This document shows, one piece after another, positions 44,940 through 57,782 of a stretch of 64,000 nucleotides of DNA. The notes below the pieces were generated by a model. The model saw only the letters and a list, made by a program, of their open reading frames with translations, had not been told where the DNA came from and did no database searches. Made by a program: the position numbers and the translations under genes. The DNA is from Balaenoptera acutorostrata (taxonomy: Eukaryota > Chordata > Mammalia > Artiodactyla > Balaenopteridae): NCBI RefSeq assembly GCF_949987535.1, contig NC_080081.1:48644973-48708972 (forward strand), in the 5' to 3' direction. Positions within the stretch are counted from its first letter, which is position 1. Every line of letters begins with the position of its first letter.

Positions 44940-45955
44940 ATTGTTGGCAGTCTACAACATCTAGGCATAACATTTCTTCCTGCTCTGAGCAAATGAATGA
45001 ATTTGGAAAAGAATATAATTATCCTTTAAATTTGTGGCTACACGATGGCAGAATAAACAGTTGAAAATTGAAAACTGGTTATTTGCCTTGTTTTAGGTGA
45101 AAAGAAAGACAAGGGAAAAAATCTTACCATTTGAAATTAGTTCTTAAAATGAGATAAATTAGTTACTTGTTGAGATACAAACTAAGTTAGATTGAAAATA
45201 CATGTTTTGAGGAGACATTTTTCTTATTTCATACCTCAGAAAAAAACAGTTGCATATCTATTTTTTTCTGGTACAAATAGATGAGTTCTTTTTGCTTTTT
45301 TCATCATTTGGAAAACAAAACCATCAGAATCAATTCTCCCCTCCTCCCCCGCAAGGGTATAGTAGTGTTATCATTAAATTCAGGAAGTGGGTAAATGCTG
45401 AAATAACATAAACACATTTCATTGTATATAAATAAGTAAGCCAATTTAAAGTAATTTAGTAAAGGAAAGGCTCTATTGCTTCCTTAATTTTTCCTAAACA
45501 CTTTGTTTCATTGTAACATGTACTGGGCCTACATGTTTTAATGTTCTTTTTCTCTTTATGTCCCCCTCTGGGGTTTCATTCCAGTAAATTAAAAAATCAT
45601 TGCCTTTTTGGGATTTATTGGTATTTAAAAGCAGATCCCAACACCTTACAAATTGCAGTTATAGTCTTTGTAAGGTAATGGTCAATAAGGGAGAATAAGA
45701 ACACTAAAGCTAGATTGTGAAAAAAGAAAGGAAAAAAGCTTACTACATTCTTTCTAAACAAACAAAAAGTCATAATTGGGAAAATTCATTTTTATGTTTT
45801 CTTACATTAGATAGGACCACTGAATGAAACATTCACTGATGAATTACTCCCATAATCTGTGTAGGAAAAACAGCTACTGGCAAATTAAAGAGTCCTGGAA
45901 CAGAGCCATGAGAACTAAATGGCTAAAAATGAAAACAGGCAAACATCTGAGAGTA
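44940..45955. other. Unassigned non-coding DNA
   Basis: AT-rich sequence with no recognisable transposon or gene. Confidence 0.4.
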
Positions 45956-45959
45956 TTCT

Positions 45960-46810
45960 ACAGAATACAGATCCTTCACCACCTCCCCATTTTCACTGGT
46001 TAATTCATCGTCATGGAAACAGAATTTATCAAAATGTTCTTACTCACTCCTAGTGACCCAGTGAGTAGACTTACAGAGCTGGTGAAAGGTAACTCAGGCT
46101 GAAGCAATTTTTACAAATGATATGCTGCAAGTCATCAACTGGTGAATTTTTAATGGTGCGATTGTGTCGGTTGAACAGGTTTCCAAGTCTCAAATAGTTC
46201 ACTTTTTTGTTTTTCTGTTGTTGTTGTTTTTTTTAAATTTGCCAGACAGAGAAACCAGAAACCTTTGCTAGTGATTGAGCATGGATGACTAACCCCACGG
46301 AAAGTGGCTGATTTTGGGTTTTAACTCACTTTTCCCCCTCAATTGTTTTTCTTTCCCCAATCTAGAGAATGTTCAAATCCAGTGTTTGGTAGCATTTACT
46401 GGGTTATTCAGTGTCCTCAGCAACTCTCTCAGCTCTAAGATGCAAAAATCCTTCACTCCTTATTGCAACCTTCTCCCCATGTCTCTAGCAGAAGCTAGGT
46501 GCTGGCAGTCAAAGCCTGACAGATCTGGATGGCTTTAATCTGACACCGTTGCCAGACCAGAGTTAACTCCACAATGAAGTGGCTTCTTCATTTCAGGAAA
46601 GTGACTTGAGGAATTGCTTAAGGAAAAGTGCCATTTTACTATTTAAAAAAAAATTCAGCATCATCCATGTAGCTGCCAAATTCAGGGAAGGTTGATTTTT
46701 TTACTTTATGTTCACAATTAGTGACTTGTTGTCATGGAAACCACTCTTCAGATGATTCTTGAACTTAAATGACTGGATGTGATCAGGCAGAAACCCTCCC
46801 CCTTTTTTAG
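45960..46810. promoter_or_regulatory. Candidate conserved non-coding region with X-box-like motifs
   Basis: Repeat-free, moderately GC-rich for this window. The 11-mer GTCATGGAAAC occurs at 46010-46020 and 46731-46741. The second lies in GTTGTCATGGAAAC (46728-46741), 12 of 14 positions of the RFX X-box consensus GTTGCCATGGCAAC. No coding frame with a recognisable domain. Function is inference only. Confidence 0.3.
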
Positions 46811-47935
46811 GCTCAGTAGTCGATGTCTCTCTCTTTGGTTATTCTGATAACAGAATCACATAAAATATCTATAAACATACAAAACAATAGCACGGGGCAA
46901 CATCAATTAAAACTGAATATTCAATAATTCATTCTTTAATTAAGGCTCTTTCCTCTTTTCCTGAAGCTGTAACCTTTCAAGTGTTAAAAAAGACATAAGA
47001 ACTAAATCATTTAGTAAAAGAAATCTTTTCTAATTAGCAGTTTGTGATACATGAATGAAGAAACAAGATTTGAAATTCCTTTTTGGTTTTCAATGTTTAA
47101 TATAGAAAGCAAAATGAAAGGCTTCATTTGGAAAGTCTATTCAAGGTGAAATAACTATGGTTTGAGGCTCTGGCCTTTTCATGTGTGTGTTTCTTTTGTC
47201 TCTGAGTGAGGGAGGGGTGGGGTTTATCACGGCAACAGCATAGCCCACTCATGGTTCCTGGCAGCCAGAAGTAATTAATCTACATTGAGACTGCAGGCAT
47301 TGTGTCCGTGTTTGCATATGTGACTACTCTGTGTTAGGGCTGGGAAATGAAAACCTCCAACCATCAGAACACCTCATCTTTAAAAAGGAAAAATCAAACA
47401 CTCAGGAACTCTGGATTTATTTGCCGACCTCTGTTTGAATACAGAATTCACTACTCTTCAGAAATACTATTATGCGGCATGTACACTAAGCTCTCTATAT
47501 GTGTCTGGCTTTCTTTGCTCTCCAGGCACAGGGAGTTCACTTCTCTCACTCCCTGCATTAATGCTAATTCATGGACAAGAGGCCCTTAGGATAGGGAACA
47601 AAGTAAGCCTGGTCAATTTTCTTTTTTAATTTAAGAGACATACTAGTTTTTTGTTTCGTTTTGTTTTGTTTTGCTAGTGAAAAAGTCGACTCTGAACATT
47701 TTTTCAATTAACATTGAGTGTAAATTCACCATAAATTTTATGTAACAGGTAAAAACAAATAATTGCATAATGTTACATGAGATATACTTTACATGACATG
47801 TATATTACAGGAAGTACAGATCTCATGGGTCCTGATGTATGGTAACATTTGTAACCGTTGTGTGTGAAAGTGTAAGTGAAATGATTTGGCTGACAATCAT
47901 GAAGCCAGACTTAAAAAAATGACCTCATTTTTGCA
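46810..47935. other. Unassigned, largely repeat-free DNA
   Basis: 47170-47330 is of high complexity and contains TTTATCACGGCAAC, with one X-box half site (GGCAAC). A TTTTG-rich patch is at 47647-47673. No gene recognised. Confidence 0.4.
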
Positions 47936-47939
47936 ATTA

Positions 47940-48100
47940 TACTCCATTTCTTAGTTTAGATAAATCATCTAACCTCTCTGTAACTTAGTTTCTTTATCTT
48001 TAAAATAGGAAAAGTATCTGACAAATTTAAGTTCCCACAGACGTTACAAAGGCTGTTTGAGTCTTGGGGGCACTCAATATATTTTGATGAATGAATAAAT
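47940..48100 (+). mobile_element. MIR SINE
   Basis: AATCATCTAACCTCTCTGTA, ACTTAGTTTCTTTATCTTTA, CAAAGGCTGTTTGAGTC and GCACTCAATATATTTTGATG follow MIR in forward orientation. Confidence 0.75.
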
Positions 48101-48104
48101 CACC

Positions 48105-49960
48105 TTGGTATTTTCTTTTGCAAATTGAATAGTGACAACTGTGGCCACATTTTTTTCTTGGTAAAGACAAAGGAGTTATGAAGAAAAAATATTTAAAATA
48201 GTTGCCTTTTTCCCCTAAAAATCTATCATAAGAAACAGATTAGGATGAAATGTGCTGCTTACAGCCATGCAACAGTCAGGCTATATAAGGTATGTGGAAT
48301 CAGAGAACACTGGTAAAATGGGAAAAGTGTACTGGTGTGCATTTTGTGTCAATTTCTTAAATACAGATATCTACTAGGAAAACATAAGGTATCACTCTAT
48401 TTTTTGCCAAGAAACAGTATGCACAGAGATAATAAAAAGGATGTGATGCATGAGGACAGTTCTTTTGATTCTGAGGCCAGAGAGTTAGCTAAACAGGAAC
48501 AGGGTCTCACCTTCTACCTTGTAGCCTTTGCTCACTCACAGCACTTTACATGGAGGTAGAGCAAAACACTCTTTCTCTCCCTGAGAAAAATGCCCTTGAA
48601 AGTCAGACACAGTCAAGAACTAAAGAGAATGATGCTGGTGTCTAGTACCTCTCCCTCACTGCTCTGTGTCCTATGTGTACAGGGCAGCTAGTTGAATACG
48701 ATCTCTTGAAAGCTAGTGAAGAGAAAGCACATTCATATTTAACTTGAATTCCAGTGAAAAGTAAACATTACTAATAGAACACTGTTTTCTTCCTACATTG
48801 ATTTTATCTGCTTTAGAAAATTAATAGCCTAAATCGAAATCAGGTAAGTGAAAAATAATTCTTTTCAAACATAGTGTGCTCTTGAGGGGAAATTTTCATA
48901 CACACACATGCCTATGTTTTAGCACACACACATTTTCCTCTATGTCTTTCAGCCTTTAGTAGAGGATGGTTGAAAATATTTGGGACAGGTGACACAGTGA
49001 AATAACTCAAAGAATGGGACCATCAAGTTATGCACAGCTGTTCTTGGGGACATCGGATCAACCTTGGTACTCTCTGTATAGCTGTCTGCCCTGGTCTGTC
49101 ACCAGAATGCTTTGAGTCATAGAGGCAGCCTAGTCCAGGTTCTGATGAATCTCAGAGTTTACCTTGGAGCTGTCATCAACAGTGTTACCTTTCATACTCC
49201 CTGCCCCCGCCATTGGTGGTGGTGGGGAATAGGTAACATGGTGTAAACCAGAAATGGAACTCAAGGAGAAAAGGATACATTGAATCAAAGTTACCATTTT
49301 CTTTGGGTACCTAGTTTGCTTTTTGCAACATGCTACCAAAATGCCTGGTAATTCAGATAAATTCGTAACATACTGAGAGACTACCTTGCTAATAGTTCCT
49401 TCCAAACATGAACTAGGAGGCAGCTTCTGGTTCTTCATTCATCTTATCACACGATCCTTCTGCTTAGCTCAGAGATGACTGGATTAGAAATGGGCACCTG
49501 AGCTGCATATAGTCATCTTATAGGTTGGCCAACATCCTGTCAGGTGGTTTGATAAAGGAATCCTGTCTTGTAGAAGTTCTGATGCTGGAGGGTGATTAAC
49601 CCAGTCAGATTTTCTCTTAGTGATAGGGACATCCAGAGAGGGACACGGACAATAAACTGATCACAAAGCTAAGAGACACACAGCAGGCATGAGGTGGTAG
49701 AAGCCATGTAAAAAAGGACGTGAGGAAGAGAAGGAAGAAAGTAGTCAGAAAACAGACCATATCCACTCACAGTAGAAAATTTACCTGTGAGGATGGTGAC
49801 TGCTAGATTACACTGTGTGACTGGTAGAGTTGGTATGATGGGACAGAGGCATGCAAATCCTCTATGAAACTTGTTCCCTTGACAGCTGAATGTGGTTTTC
49901 TGCACTCTAATTTTCCCTTGTATCCTCACAACAAATCCCTGTCACTTCATTAATACTTTA
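48105..49960. other. Unassigned non-coding DNA
   Basis: A few CA-rich patches (48900-48935). No recognisable transposon, gene or RNA. Open frames of up to about 100 codons on the minus strand (49130-49438, 49669-49929) show no domain. Confidence 0.4.
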
Positions 49961-49964
49961 AACA

Positions 49965-51190
49965 TTCCTTCTTTTCTCTCTTTCTTCTCATTCTGGTATC
50001 CCTATTAGGTAAATATTATACCTTTGTATTTGTTCCACAGTTCTCGGATATTCCATTCCTTTTTTTCCCAGTTTTTAAAAATCTCTTTGCTTTTCAATTT
50101 GAGGAGTTTCTATGGACATATCTTCAAGTTCACTGATTCTTTCCTTGGCTTCATCCTGTCTACTGATGAGCGGATCAAAGACATTCATTCCTGTTGCAGT
50201 GTTTCTGATTTCTAGCATTTCCTTTTAATTCTGTCTTAGAGTTTCCATCTCTCTACTTATATTACCCATCTGTTCTTACATGTTGTCCCCTTTTCCATTA
50301 GCAGCCTAAGGATATTGTTAAATTCCAGGTCTAACAATTCCAAAATATCTGCCAGATCTGTGTCTTCTTCTAATGGTTGCTATCTCTTCAGACTGTTTTT
50401 TGTCTTTTAGCATACTTTGTAATTTTTGGTTGAAAGCCAGACATGATGTATTGGGTAAAAGGAACCGAGGTAATGAGACCTTTAGTATGAGGTTTTGTAT
50501 TTATCTGGCTAGGTATTAGGCTGTTCACTATTTGCTATAGATGGCAGAGGCTAAAATTTGTGGTGTCTCTTGTCTTCTCCGGCTTTTTTCTTCTCTGTTG
50601 TTTTTGGGTTTCCCTAAAGCCCCCTTTGTAAATAAGGTCTGAGCTATACAGTAATTTTTAGCTGTATCCTCTGTTATTATTCAGGACCCCTATTGATGTG
50701 GTACATGTGGGAATTAGGGAATCATTCCATAGTCCTATGATTATGCCTAAGTCTCAGTTTTGTTTATTTCTGATTTCCCCCTTAGGTGAGACAGGAAGAC
50801 TAGAGGGGGCTGGAGTTGGGCATTTCCCTTCCTCCAGATCTGTTAGGTTCTGGTAAAACAGTTTTCCTTAAAGGAAGTCTTTTTTAAGGAGAAAACAATA
50901 TGCTCTAGTTATATTTCAGAACAGTTACTTTCCCCCTCCTCTTCCAGAAGCTTGAGGAGATTTTTCCCTGATTTCTCAGTAAGAACCTGGTAGGGTTACT
51001 GGAGGTAAAACTCATGCAAGTGTTGGGGGGCACCCTCAAGGTTGGGTCTCCAGAAGGTTTTATTTCTCAAGATTGGACTGGAAACTGGAAGTGATCCCTA
51101 TTACTTGACAATAACCAAAATCCCCCCTCTGTTCCTTGCAACCTATAAATGTATAAAAAACAAATTTAGGGTCAGCCCTGATTGAGGGCT
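49965..51190 (-). mobile_element. Ancient L1 (L1M-class), ORF1 and 5' region
   Basis: Reverse-complement phrases of an ancient mammalian L1 ORF1/5' UTR appear in order: TTTCTGATTTCTAGCATTTC, AAAGCCAGACATGATGTATT, GGTAAAAGGAACCGAGGTAA, CATAGTCCTATGATTATGCC, AGGTGAGACAGGAAGACTAG and GGTTGGGTCTCCAGAAGG. Strongly diverged, no intact ORF1. It is of a different, much older lineage than L1-A to L1-D. Confidence 0.7.
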
Positions 51191-51194
51191 TTTT

Positions 51195-52535
51195 TCTCTC
51201 TCACTCTCTTTTTTTAGATAAGTTGGTCAGACATGATCTCTCTTATCATATTTGAAAGTTCTCTTATTAGATGTTCAAAAATTTGTCTTTATTCCGTAGG
51301 AGCTGAGGCAAGTTACTTGACTCATTTCCTTCTCAATTTCTTCATCGGAGGGATAGAGGGAGAGAGAGAGACAGAGAGAGAGTGAGAGAGACTCTTCTAA
51401 TATATAATCAGATAACTATAGAAGAACACTGTTATGAATTCATGCATGGAGGATGATTGAAAAATATGGAGTGCTACACAAATCTAAGTAATGTAATCCT
51501 GCATGCTCTTTTTTGACTATTATGAAGCACCTTTATGTGGTGTACTTTTTAAAAAACACTTTAAGGTGATATATTTTAGTGTCATTTCTTCCTTTAAATT
51601 CCTCTCCCCACCTCTCAATTTAGATGTGCCGTTATTTCAGATAACTCTCTCATGTCTACAATTTTATAAGAATAATTTATGGGCAGGTATGCTCTTGAGA
51701 AAGCATTTTCTTATTATCAGTTTTGACAATAGACCTGTTATATAAAAGGAGTCTTTGAAATAAAGCTATAATATCAATCATCATTTTAACAATGTAATTT
51801 ATGTACTACAATAGGGACTCGATCACTTTCTTTGCATTTTGGTTTGTTCCATGAATTTTCACTGCCTATACTCTGTTAACACCTCTTACTTGTTGTACTA
51901 ATGTAATTTTTTTCATGAACTTATCAAATGTTATCTCTCTGTGCATTAAAAACGTACTGGATAAAGAGGATCAACTTACTAATTCAACTTTATAAAGGAT
52001 AAAGCACTTGCTCTTGAATCTATATCATCATTATTGCTTTTCAGGGTCTTCAAAGAGAGCAAAAAAAAAAAAAAATCCTGGAATAGCAATGTTTCTGTTT
52101 TTCTTTTTATTTATCTAGCCACAAAGTAGCCTTGAAAGATCAGCTATCACACAATCCTGGAGACCTTTTTTATTTTTTTCTGTTTATTTAATGCTATGCG
52201 GGGTAAAAAGGATGTGGGTAAAGAAAAATAATTAGGCATGACAGGTTATTTGACAGTTTGCTAACACAAATTAACCTTCTTTTAAGATTGGCTGCATGTG
52301 AACATCTCGTTTTACTCCAGCTTGACAATATAGTCTCGGTTTGTGGGACGTTCCTAAAGAATGTAAAGTTTGGAGGATGGCAGCAGTGGGGAGCGATGAC
52401 ACTGCTGCTCTATTCTGAGTGCTGTGAAGCTTTCCATGAACAATATGATGTTTTTGCTTGGTTTGGGGTCTGTCTATTGATCTGTTCATCTCTGAGTTGT
52501 CTCCAGAGGATATGAGTACTTTGGGCAAGAATGCT
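51195..52535. other. Unassigned non-coding DNA with simple repeats
   Basis: A (GA)n patch lies at 51352-51392 and an A-run at 52061-52074. Overlapping 85-codon frames on both strands at 52258-52528 show no domain. Confidence 0.45.
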
Positions 52536-52539
52536 GTTT

Positions 52540-52660
52540 TTCCTTTCTCATTTAATGTTTGAAGAAACTAATGCACAGTGAAATGATGTGGCCAAGGCAG
52601 GGCAGTAAGACTGAGATCAGCATTCACCGTGCTCATGTTTGAATCTTGTCCTTTCACCAA
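52540..52660 (-). mobile_element. MIR SINE fragment
   Basis: GAAGAAACTAATGCACAGTG, AATGATGTGGCCAAGGC and GCTCATGTTTGAATCTTGTC resemble the reverse-complement MIR body. Diverged. Confidence 0.5.
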
Positions 52661-52662
52661 TA

Positions 52663-53030
52663 CTCTTAGTCTGTTTGAGCTCCTATAATGAAATATCACA
52701 GTCTGAGTGGCTTATAAATGACAAAATTTTACTTTTTACAGTTTTGAGGGCTGGAAAGTCCAGGATCAAGCTGCCAGCATGGTCGCCTTCTGGTGAGAAC
52801 CCTCACCCTGGTTCATAGCCTTTGCCTTCTCGCTCTTTCCTCACATGGTGGAAGGGGCTAGGGATCTTTCTGGCCTCTTTTATAAGGCACTAATCCTCTT
52901 TGTGAGGGCTCCACCTTCATGGTCTAAGCACCCCCCCCCAAAAAAAACCTCCTCCTTCTAATACCATCCCATTAGGCATTAGGATTTCAACATACAAATT
53001 TAGGGGGACATAAACATTGAAACCACATTT
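52663..53030 (-). mobile_element. MaLR solo LTR (MST/MLT1 type)
   Basis: The plus strand reads AGTCTGTTTGAGCTCCTATA, GAGGGCTGGAAAGTCCAGGA, CTCACATGGTGGAAGGGGC, TTTTATAAGGCACTAATCC, CACCTTCATGGTCTAAGCA and TTCAACATACAAATTTAGGG. This is the reverse complement of an ERVL-MaLR LTR. It is a solo LTR of an old endogenous retrovirus-like element, with no internal region adjoining. Confidence 0.8.
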
Positions 53031-53099
53031 TGCTAGTGGTGTTCTTGAGTTCAGAATTAATCTCTTCTTTCTCTAAACCTCTAGGACTCTTTAGCTCTC

Positions 53100-53240
53100 C
53101 CTTAAGGCACATGTTACAGTCTAAATTATGTATTAGGTATTTATGAATGCCTTGTCTTCTCTCCTAGGCTGTGGAGTCTTTGAAGACAGAAGAAACCTAT
53201 CCTTACTCTTATATGTAAAATGTCAATACCAACCCATAAA
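53100..53240 (+). mobile_element. Possible L2 3'-end scrap
   Basis: TCCTAGGCTGTGGAGTCTTT followed by GAAGACAGAAGAAACC resembles the L2 terminal segment, but the match is weak. Confidence 0.35.
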
Positions 53241-55540
53241 GCTAATAATAAAAATAAGTCGTCTTCCACATAATAGTTGTATAATTTAAGCAATTATTTC
53301 TAATATGCCATATGAATGAAAATTCCAAATGGTATCCCAATAACATATTTTAGTGCTTTTTTCTTAATGAGAAGGAAAAATAGATACATGCTGAAGTGAA
53401 AGCCAGTGAAGGACATGAGTAAGCTTGTAGACTGAGCTCATCTTTCCCACCTATGCTTTGGGCAGGAAATTTCTGGCCCCAGAAGAAAAGACTTTTTCAG
53501 GATGCATACGATTCAAAAACAATCTCTTCTACGTTTAGTAGGGAACATAATGATTCCCAGAGATTGCCGATGCTTTATTTCAATTTCGAGCATGCATTGC
53601 TTCGCCTGCTACTTACCTAACCCTCTCTAGGCACATCTGTCTCTCACGTCAACACCATAAACCTCAAATAACCCAACTCTCATCTTCTGCTGATCCCATC
53701 CCAACTCATACGTATCTGGTGAAAAACTGATATCACCACTGTGGTCATCATCAGCTTTTCTTTTTTCCAGCATGTCAGCATCTAACCTCTCCCCTCCCTG
53801 ACAGCCTGGTTTGAGGGATTTAAAGTTTAAGCTATATTTTATCTCTGTACCTTTCTGATATTGGTAGTAGAATAGGTTGACTGGGAGACAGATTGTGAAT
53901 GAGAAACTATGTTTCTCCTAAACTGTGAACTGGCTTTACACTCTTAAAAATCTAGCCAGAAAAATGAGTTCTGCACTCCTGGTACAGGGTAACTGCAGTT
54001 CCTGACCATTTTAATTTTTCCTCTTTGACATAACACCGGTTGTAGAAACAGAGAAAAGTGGCAGAAGTTCCTTATGGGATGTCTGCCCTTAGGTGTCAAA
54101 CCCAGAGATTAGTTTCAGATTAAATTTACAATGTCCTTGCTAGTTGGCCAAATTTCAGTTTCATTTTTTTAAATTAAAAAAATAAGTTTTTAGGTTACAT
54201 TTATTTGCCTATTACTACATTTTGTGAGTTCAATATATTTGATTTTAGCAGGTAATCAATTGAATTTAGCAGGTAACCAATTGAATTAAATACTATTACA
54301 CAGATGATAAAGATCTCAGGGTGTCACCAAAATTTGGTGGGTGGGGTCTGTTTGAAATATGGTAATAGAAGAATAGATCCAATTGAGTAGAAATAGACTT
54401 TGTTTAGGGGAGAAATTCACAATAGTACTCTGTGTCAATATCATTTATGCCTGCTTAGAAATCCAAAATCCTAAAAGCAGAAATTTATTGGAGAGCACTG
54501 GAGTGTGTATGAAAGGTGAAAAGACAGAGGTGATATTATGGTGAAAATGTACCAAATGTCATTTGACCTGATGTAAGAAATAAATAATTTATTTCTGATT
54601 TAAGTCATATGAGTTGCATAGATATAATACACAGTAAGAAGGGGAATTTCAAAAATTGGGGGAAGTATAACTGGGGGAGTCTCATTCAGCAAATAGTAAA
54701 ACATCTGACAAGTTCTTTACTTTCTTTGTCTCAAAATGTATCTCTCAGAGTTATTGAAAACAACTGGGAATAATGATTACTTTGTATCTGTGTTTGAGTA
54801 ACAGAAAATTTTTGGCAAAATATAAGTTGTTACAAACTGGGAAGGATGTGGCCATGTCCTTTGAAGGTATATGATTCCAGAGAAAGAAAAGAGTAGTCAT
54901 ACATGTTCCCTGGATTCTGGGAAAGTAGATTTCAATATGTTCAGAAACATGGTCAGCATGATTCTGTGGCATGAAAATTCACAGGGGCAGCTGTCTCAAG
55001 AGGAGTGTGATAATCGAAGGCTTATCATTTAGAACGGGGATTGGATGTACTGATTATGGCTCTAAAGATGAGAGCTAGAATGAGTGGATGGAAGCTAAAG
55101 GAAAACAAATTTTCAGCTCAATGTAAGAAACAACATTCTAACTTTCAGAACTGTCCAAAGATAAAAATGGGCTGGTGTGGGAAGTAGAGAGTTATTCATC
55201 ACTTGTTGTAGCCAAGCATAAGCTGGATGACTTCTTACCTAAATATTCTAGAGGAGAGTTGAGCATCAGAGAGGTAATTGGACTAGGTGATTTATGATCC
55301 TTTTCAATAACACATGTTCCAGTTATTGACAAAAACACTTACAGCTCAGTTATTTAATTCTGTAGTAGATAACAGTGCTCTCATAATAAGTATTTATTTA
55401 AATTGTGCACTGTAGTTTCTTCTGTCCTGTTAATAATTACTAAAACTGTCAATTAAAACTTCTATTTGCTTTCTTTCTCTGAAGTACACATATTTAGCTT
55501 CTACCATTTCAACTAAACACACACTTCGTCTGATGGGGCA
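53240..55540. other. Unassigned non-coding DNA
   Basis: No recognisable transposon or gene. It contains one local tandem duplication (54244-54285). Confidence 0.4.
54244..54285. repeat. Two-copy 21-bp tandem duplication
   Basis: TTTAGCAGGTAATCAATTGAA is followed immediately by the same 21-mer with a single T-to-C change. A simple slippage or replication duplication. Confidence 0.95.
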
Positions 55541-55544
55541 CAAC

Positions 55545-55862
55545 ACTAAAATTGTGTTGGGTACTTACGTCACTATAGTCACTTAAACAGGATGGAAATT
55601 TGTTTTTCCCCTACACAAATCAAGTCTGGAGATAGACCCTGTTATGGCAGCTCTAGAAAATCATCAGAGACCCAGTTTCCCTATACCGTTCTGTTCATCA
55701 TCCTCAAAATCACATGATAACTCTTGGAGCTCCAATCGTTATAACTTTATTGCAGGCAGGAATACAAGACCACGGGACAAGGCAGTTTCACTGGAGATCT
55801 CTTACATCTCAATGGCCACCTCTATTTATAAATGTGGTTGGGAAATAAAGTTCTTCAGCTAA
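55545..55862. other. Ancient interspersed repeat, family not named
   Basis: Phrases such as GACCCTGTTATGGCAGCTCT, ATCATCAGAGACCCAGTTTC and TGGTTGGGAAATAAAGTTCT have the stereotyped character of an old dispersed mammalian repeat, but I cannot assign the family. The 72-codon frame at 55644-55862 lies in it and is not a gene. Confidence 0.4.
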
Positions 55863-56285
55863 GCACATTTCCCAGGGCTCTCTTATTAAACATGAAAGGG
55901 AGAAAAGCAACTTCAAATGTTTGCCACCGGCATCTTATTTCACATTTTCATAGTTGGGCAAGAAATGACTGTTTCTCTTTGTACAGATGTAATTTTCAGT
56001 GACATATAGCCAAAGTCTAACAGATTTTTAGATGTCCTGAGCATGTTAATAATTTGGTGCCCTTTTAAAAATTATTGTTCTTTATTTGTTCAACAAGTAT
56101 TTAGAAGAGACGCTGAACCCTTAATGAGGAAGAGGGAGACAAGGAGAGCAGCTGGTAGGTGGACCCAGGCTTTCTTCTATAGACCTGAAAAATCAGCCCA
56201 GCCCCCTAATTTTTTTTACCCCTGTTAGCAACAGAGAAGACCTATAAGTAGCTAAGCTTCCTAATCAGACTTTTGAATTTATTAG
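55863..56285. other. Unassigned non-coding DNA
   Basis: No recognisable transposon, gene or RNA. Confidence 0.4.
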
Positions 56286-56287
56286 TG

Positions 56288-56420
56288 TATTCATTCATTT
56301 ATTGAGTAGTCTAATAATTCTGCTGAACAGTTACTATATGATAGGCAGTGTTCTAGGCACCAAGAATACGGAAGTGACTGAAATAGATAAAATTCCTCAT
56401 CCCCATGGTGTACACATATG
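56288..56420 (-). mobile_element. L2 LINE 3'-end fragment
   Basis: ATTCATTCATTTATTGAGTA, GGCAGTGTTCTAGGCACCAA and GAAATAGATAAAATTCCTCA follow the reverse complement of the L2 3' terminus. Confidence 0.75.
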
Positions 56421-56835
56421 GCGCATACCTGAGAGGTCTACCTTCCTGAGAGACATTCTGAGGAAAATCTTCTCTTTTCACATTTCATGTGATGTTTTAA
56501 CTGCCTGCTATTCCAGATTGGCAGCTGTGGCAACTCTTCCCCTGGCCCACCCTTTTATCTAGCTCTCGACTTGATGGTCACCCCCCCAAGGGAACTGAGT
56601 CAAGGTGATAGTTCACACTCTCCATTTCCTTTTATCCCTTTCTCCATCAGAATCCTTATGCACCCCACGGGCTGTTCCAAAATACCTGTACATGCCCACA
56701 ATATCTGCTCTCTTTTAAAGGGCCATCTTCTCCAAAATTACCTCTATCTCCTTTTCCCAAAAATTCCTTTAAAAAGCACTCATCTCTTGTCAGGTGTTAG
56801 GCAATTTGGTTACAGTGGGTTTTTTTTTTTTAAAG
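56420..56835. other. Unassigned non-coding DNA
   Basis: No recognisable repeat; the 80-90 codon frames here have no domain. Confidence 0.4.
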
Positions 56836-57026
56836 TTCATAGTTATTGATTGCTTATCCCCCTGTGCTAAGAGCTTATTGAATCCTCACAAGAAGTTAAT
56901 GTAATCAGTATTAATATTTGCATTTTAACAGTTAGGAAATTGAACCTTAAAAACTTAAAAAACATATTCATTAATTGATTTGCCAAACTCTAACTCAGGT
57001 CTACCTGGTTCCAAAACCCCACTCTT
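56836..57026 (-). mobile_element. MIR SINE, first part (split by L1)
   Basis: CTGTGCTAAGAGCTTATTGA, ATCCTCACAAGAAGTTAATG, GTTAGGAAATTGAACC, AACTCAGGTCTACCTGGTTC and AAAACCCCACTCTT are reverse-complement MIR up to the first TSD copy. Confidence 0.8.
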
Positions 57027-57782
57027 TGTTTTTTTTAATTTATTTTATTGAAATATATTTGATTTACAATGTTGTGTTACTTTCTGCTGTACAGTAAAGT
57101 GATTCAGTTGTATACTTACATACATACATATAAACATATATATATTCTTTTTCATATTCTTTTCCATTATGGTTTATTACAGGATATTGGATATAGTCCC
57201 CTGTGCTATACCGTAGGACCTTGTTGTTTATCCATTCTGTATATAATAGTTTGCATCTGCTAATCCCCAAACTCCCAAACCATCCCTCCCTACTGCCTCT
57301 CCCCCTTGGCAACCACAAGTTTATTCTCTACATCTGTGAGCCTGTTTCTGTTTTGTAGAAAAGTTCATTTGTATCATATTTTAGATTCCCTGTATAAGTG
57401 ATATCATATGATGTTTGTCTTTCTCTGACTTACTTCACTTAGTTTGTTAATCTCTAGGTCCATCCATGTTGTTGCAAATGGCATTATTTATTTCTTTTTT
57501 ATGGCTGAGTAGTATTTCACTGTATATACATACCACATCTTCTTTAAACATTCATCTGTCGATGGACATTTAGGTTGTTTCCATGTCTTGGTTATTGTAA
57601 ACAGTACAGCTATGAACATAAGGATGCATGTGTCTTTTCAAATTATAGTTTTGTCTGGATATATGCCCAGGAGTAGGATTGCTGGATCATATGGCAACTC
57701 TATTTTTAGTTTTTTGAGGAATCTCCATACTGTTTTCCACAGTGTCTGTACCAATTTACATTCCCACCAACAGTGTAGGAGC
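57027..57782 (-). mobile_element. 5'-truncated L1 inserted in a MIR
   Basis: A 756-bp insert with a T-rich tail at its left. Reading on the minus strand it holds the ORF2 C-terminal end and the 3' UTR (plus strand: AGGATTGCTGGATCATATGG, CCCAACAACAGTG-like text near 57765, ATGGCTGAGTAGTATTTCAC). Flanks AAAACCCCACTCTT (57013-57026) and AAAACCTCACTCTT (57783-57796) are a 14-bp TSD with one change. Confidence 0.93.

Noticed and set aside
44577..44996. 139-codon plus-strand frame and other overlapping frames on both strands
   Set aside because: These lie in the CHR SINE; GC-rich tRNA-derived repeats are open in several frames by chance.
52663..53030. A complete endogenous retrovirus
   Set aside because: Only a single reverse-strand MaLR LTR is visible; no second LTR or internal gag/pol region is found next to it.
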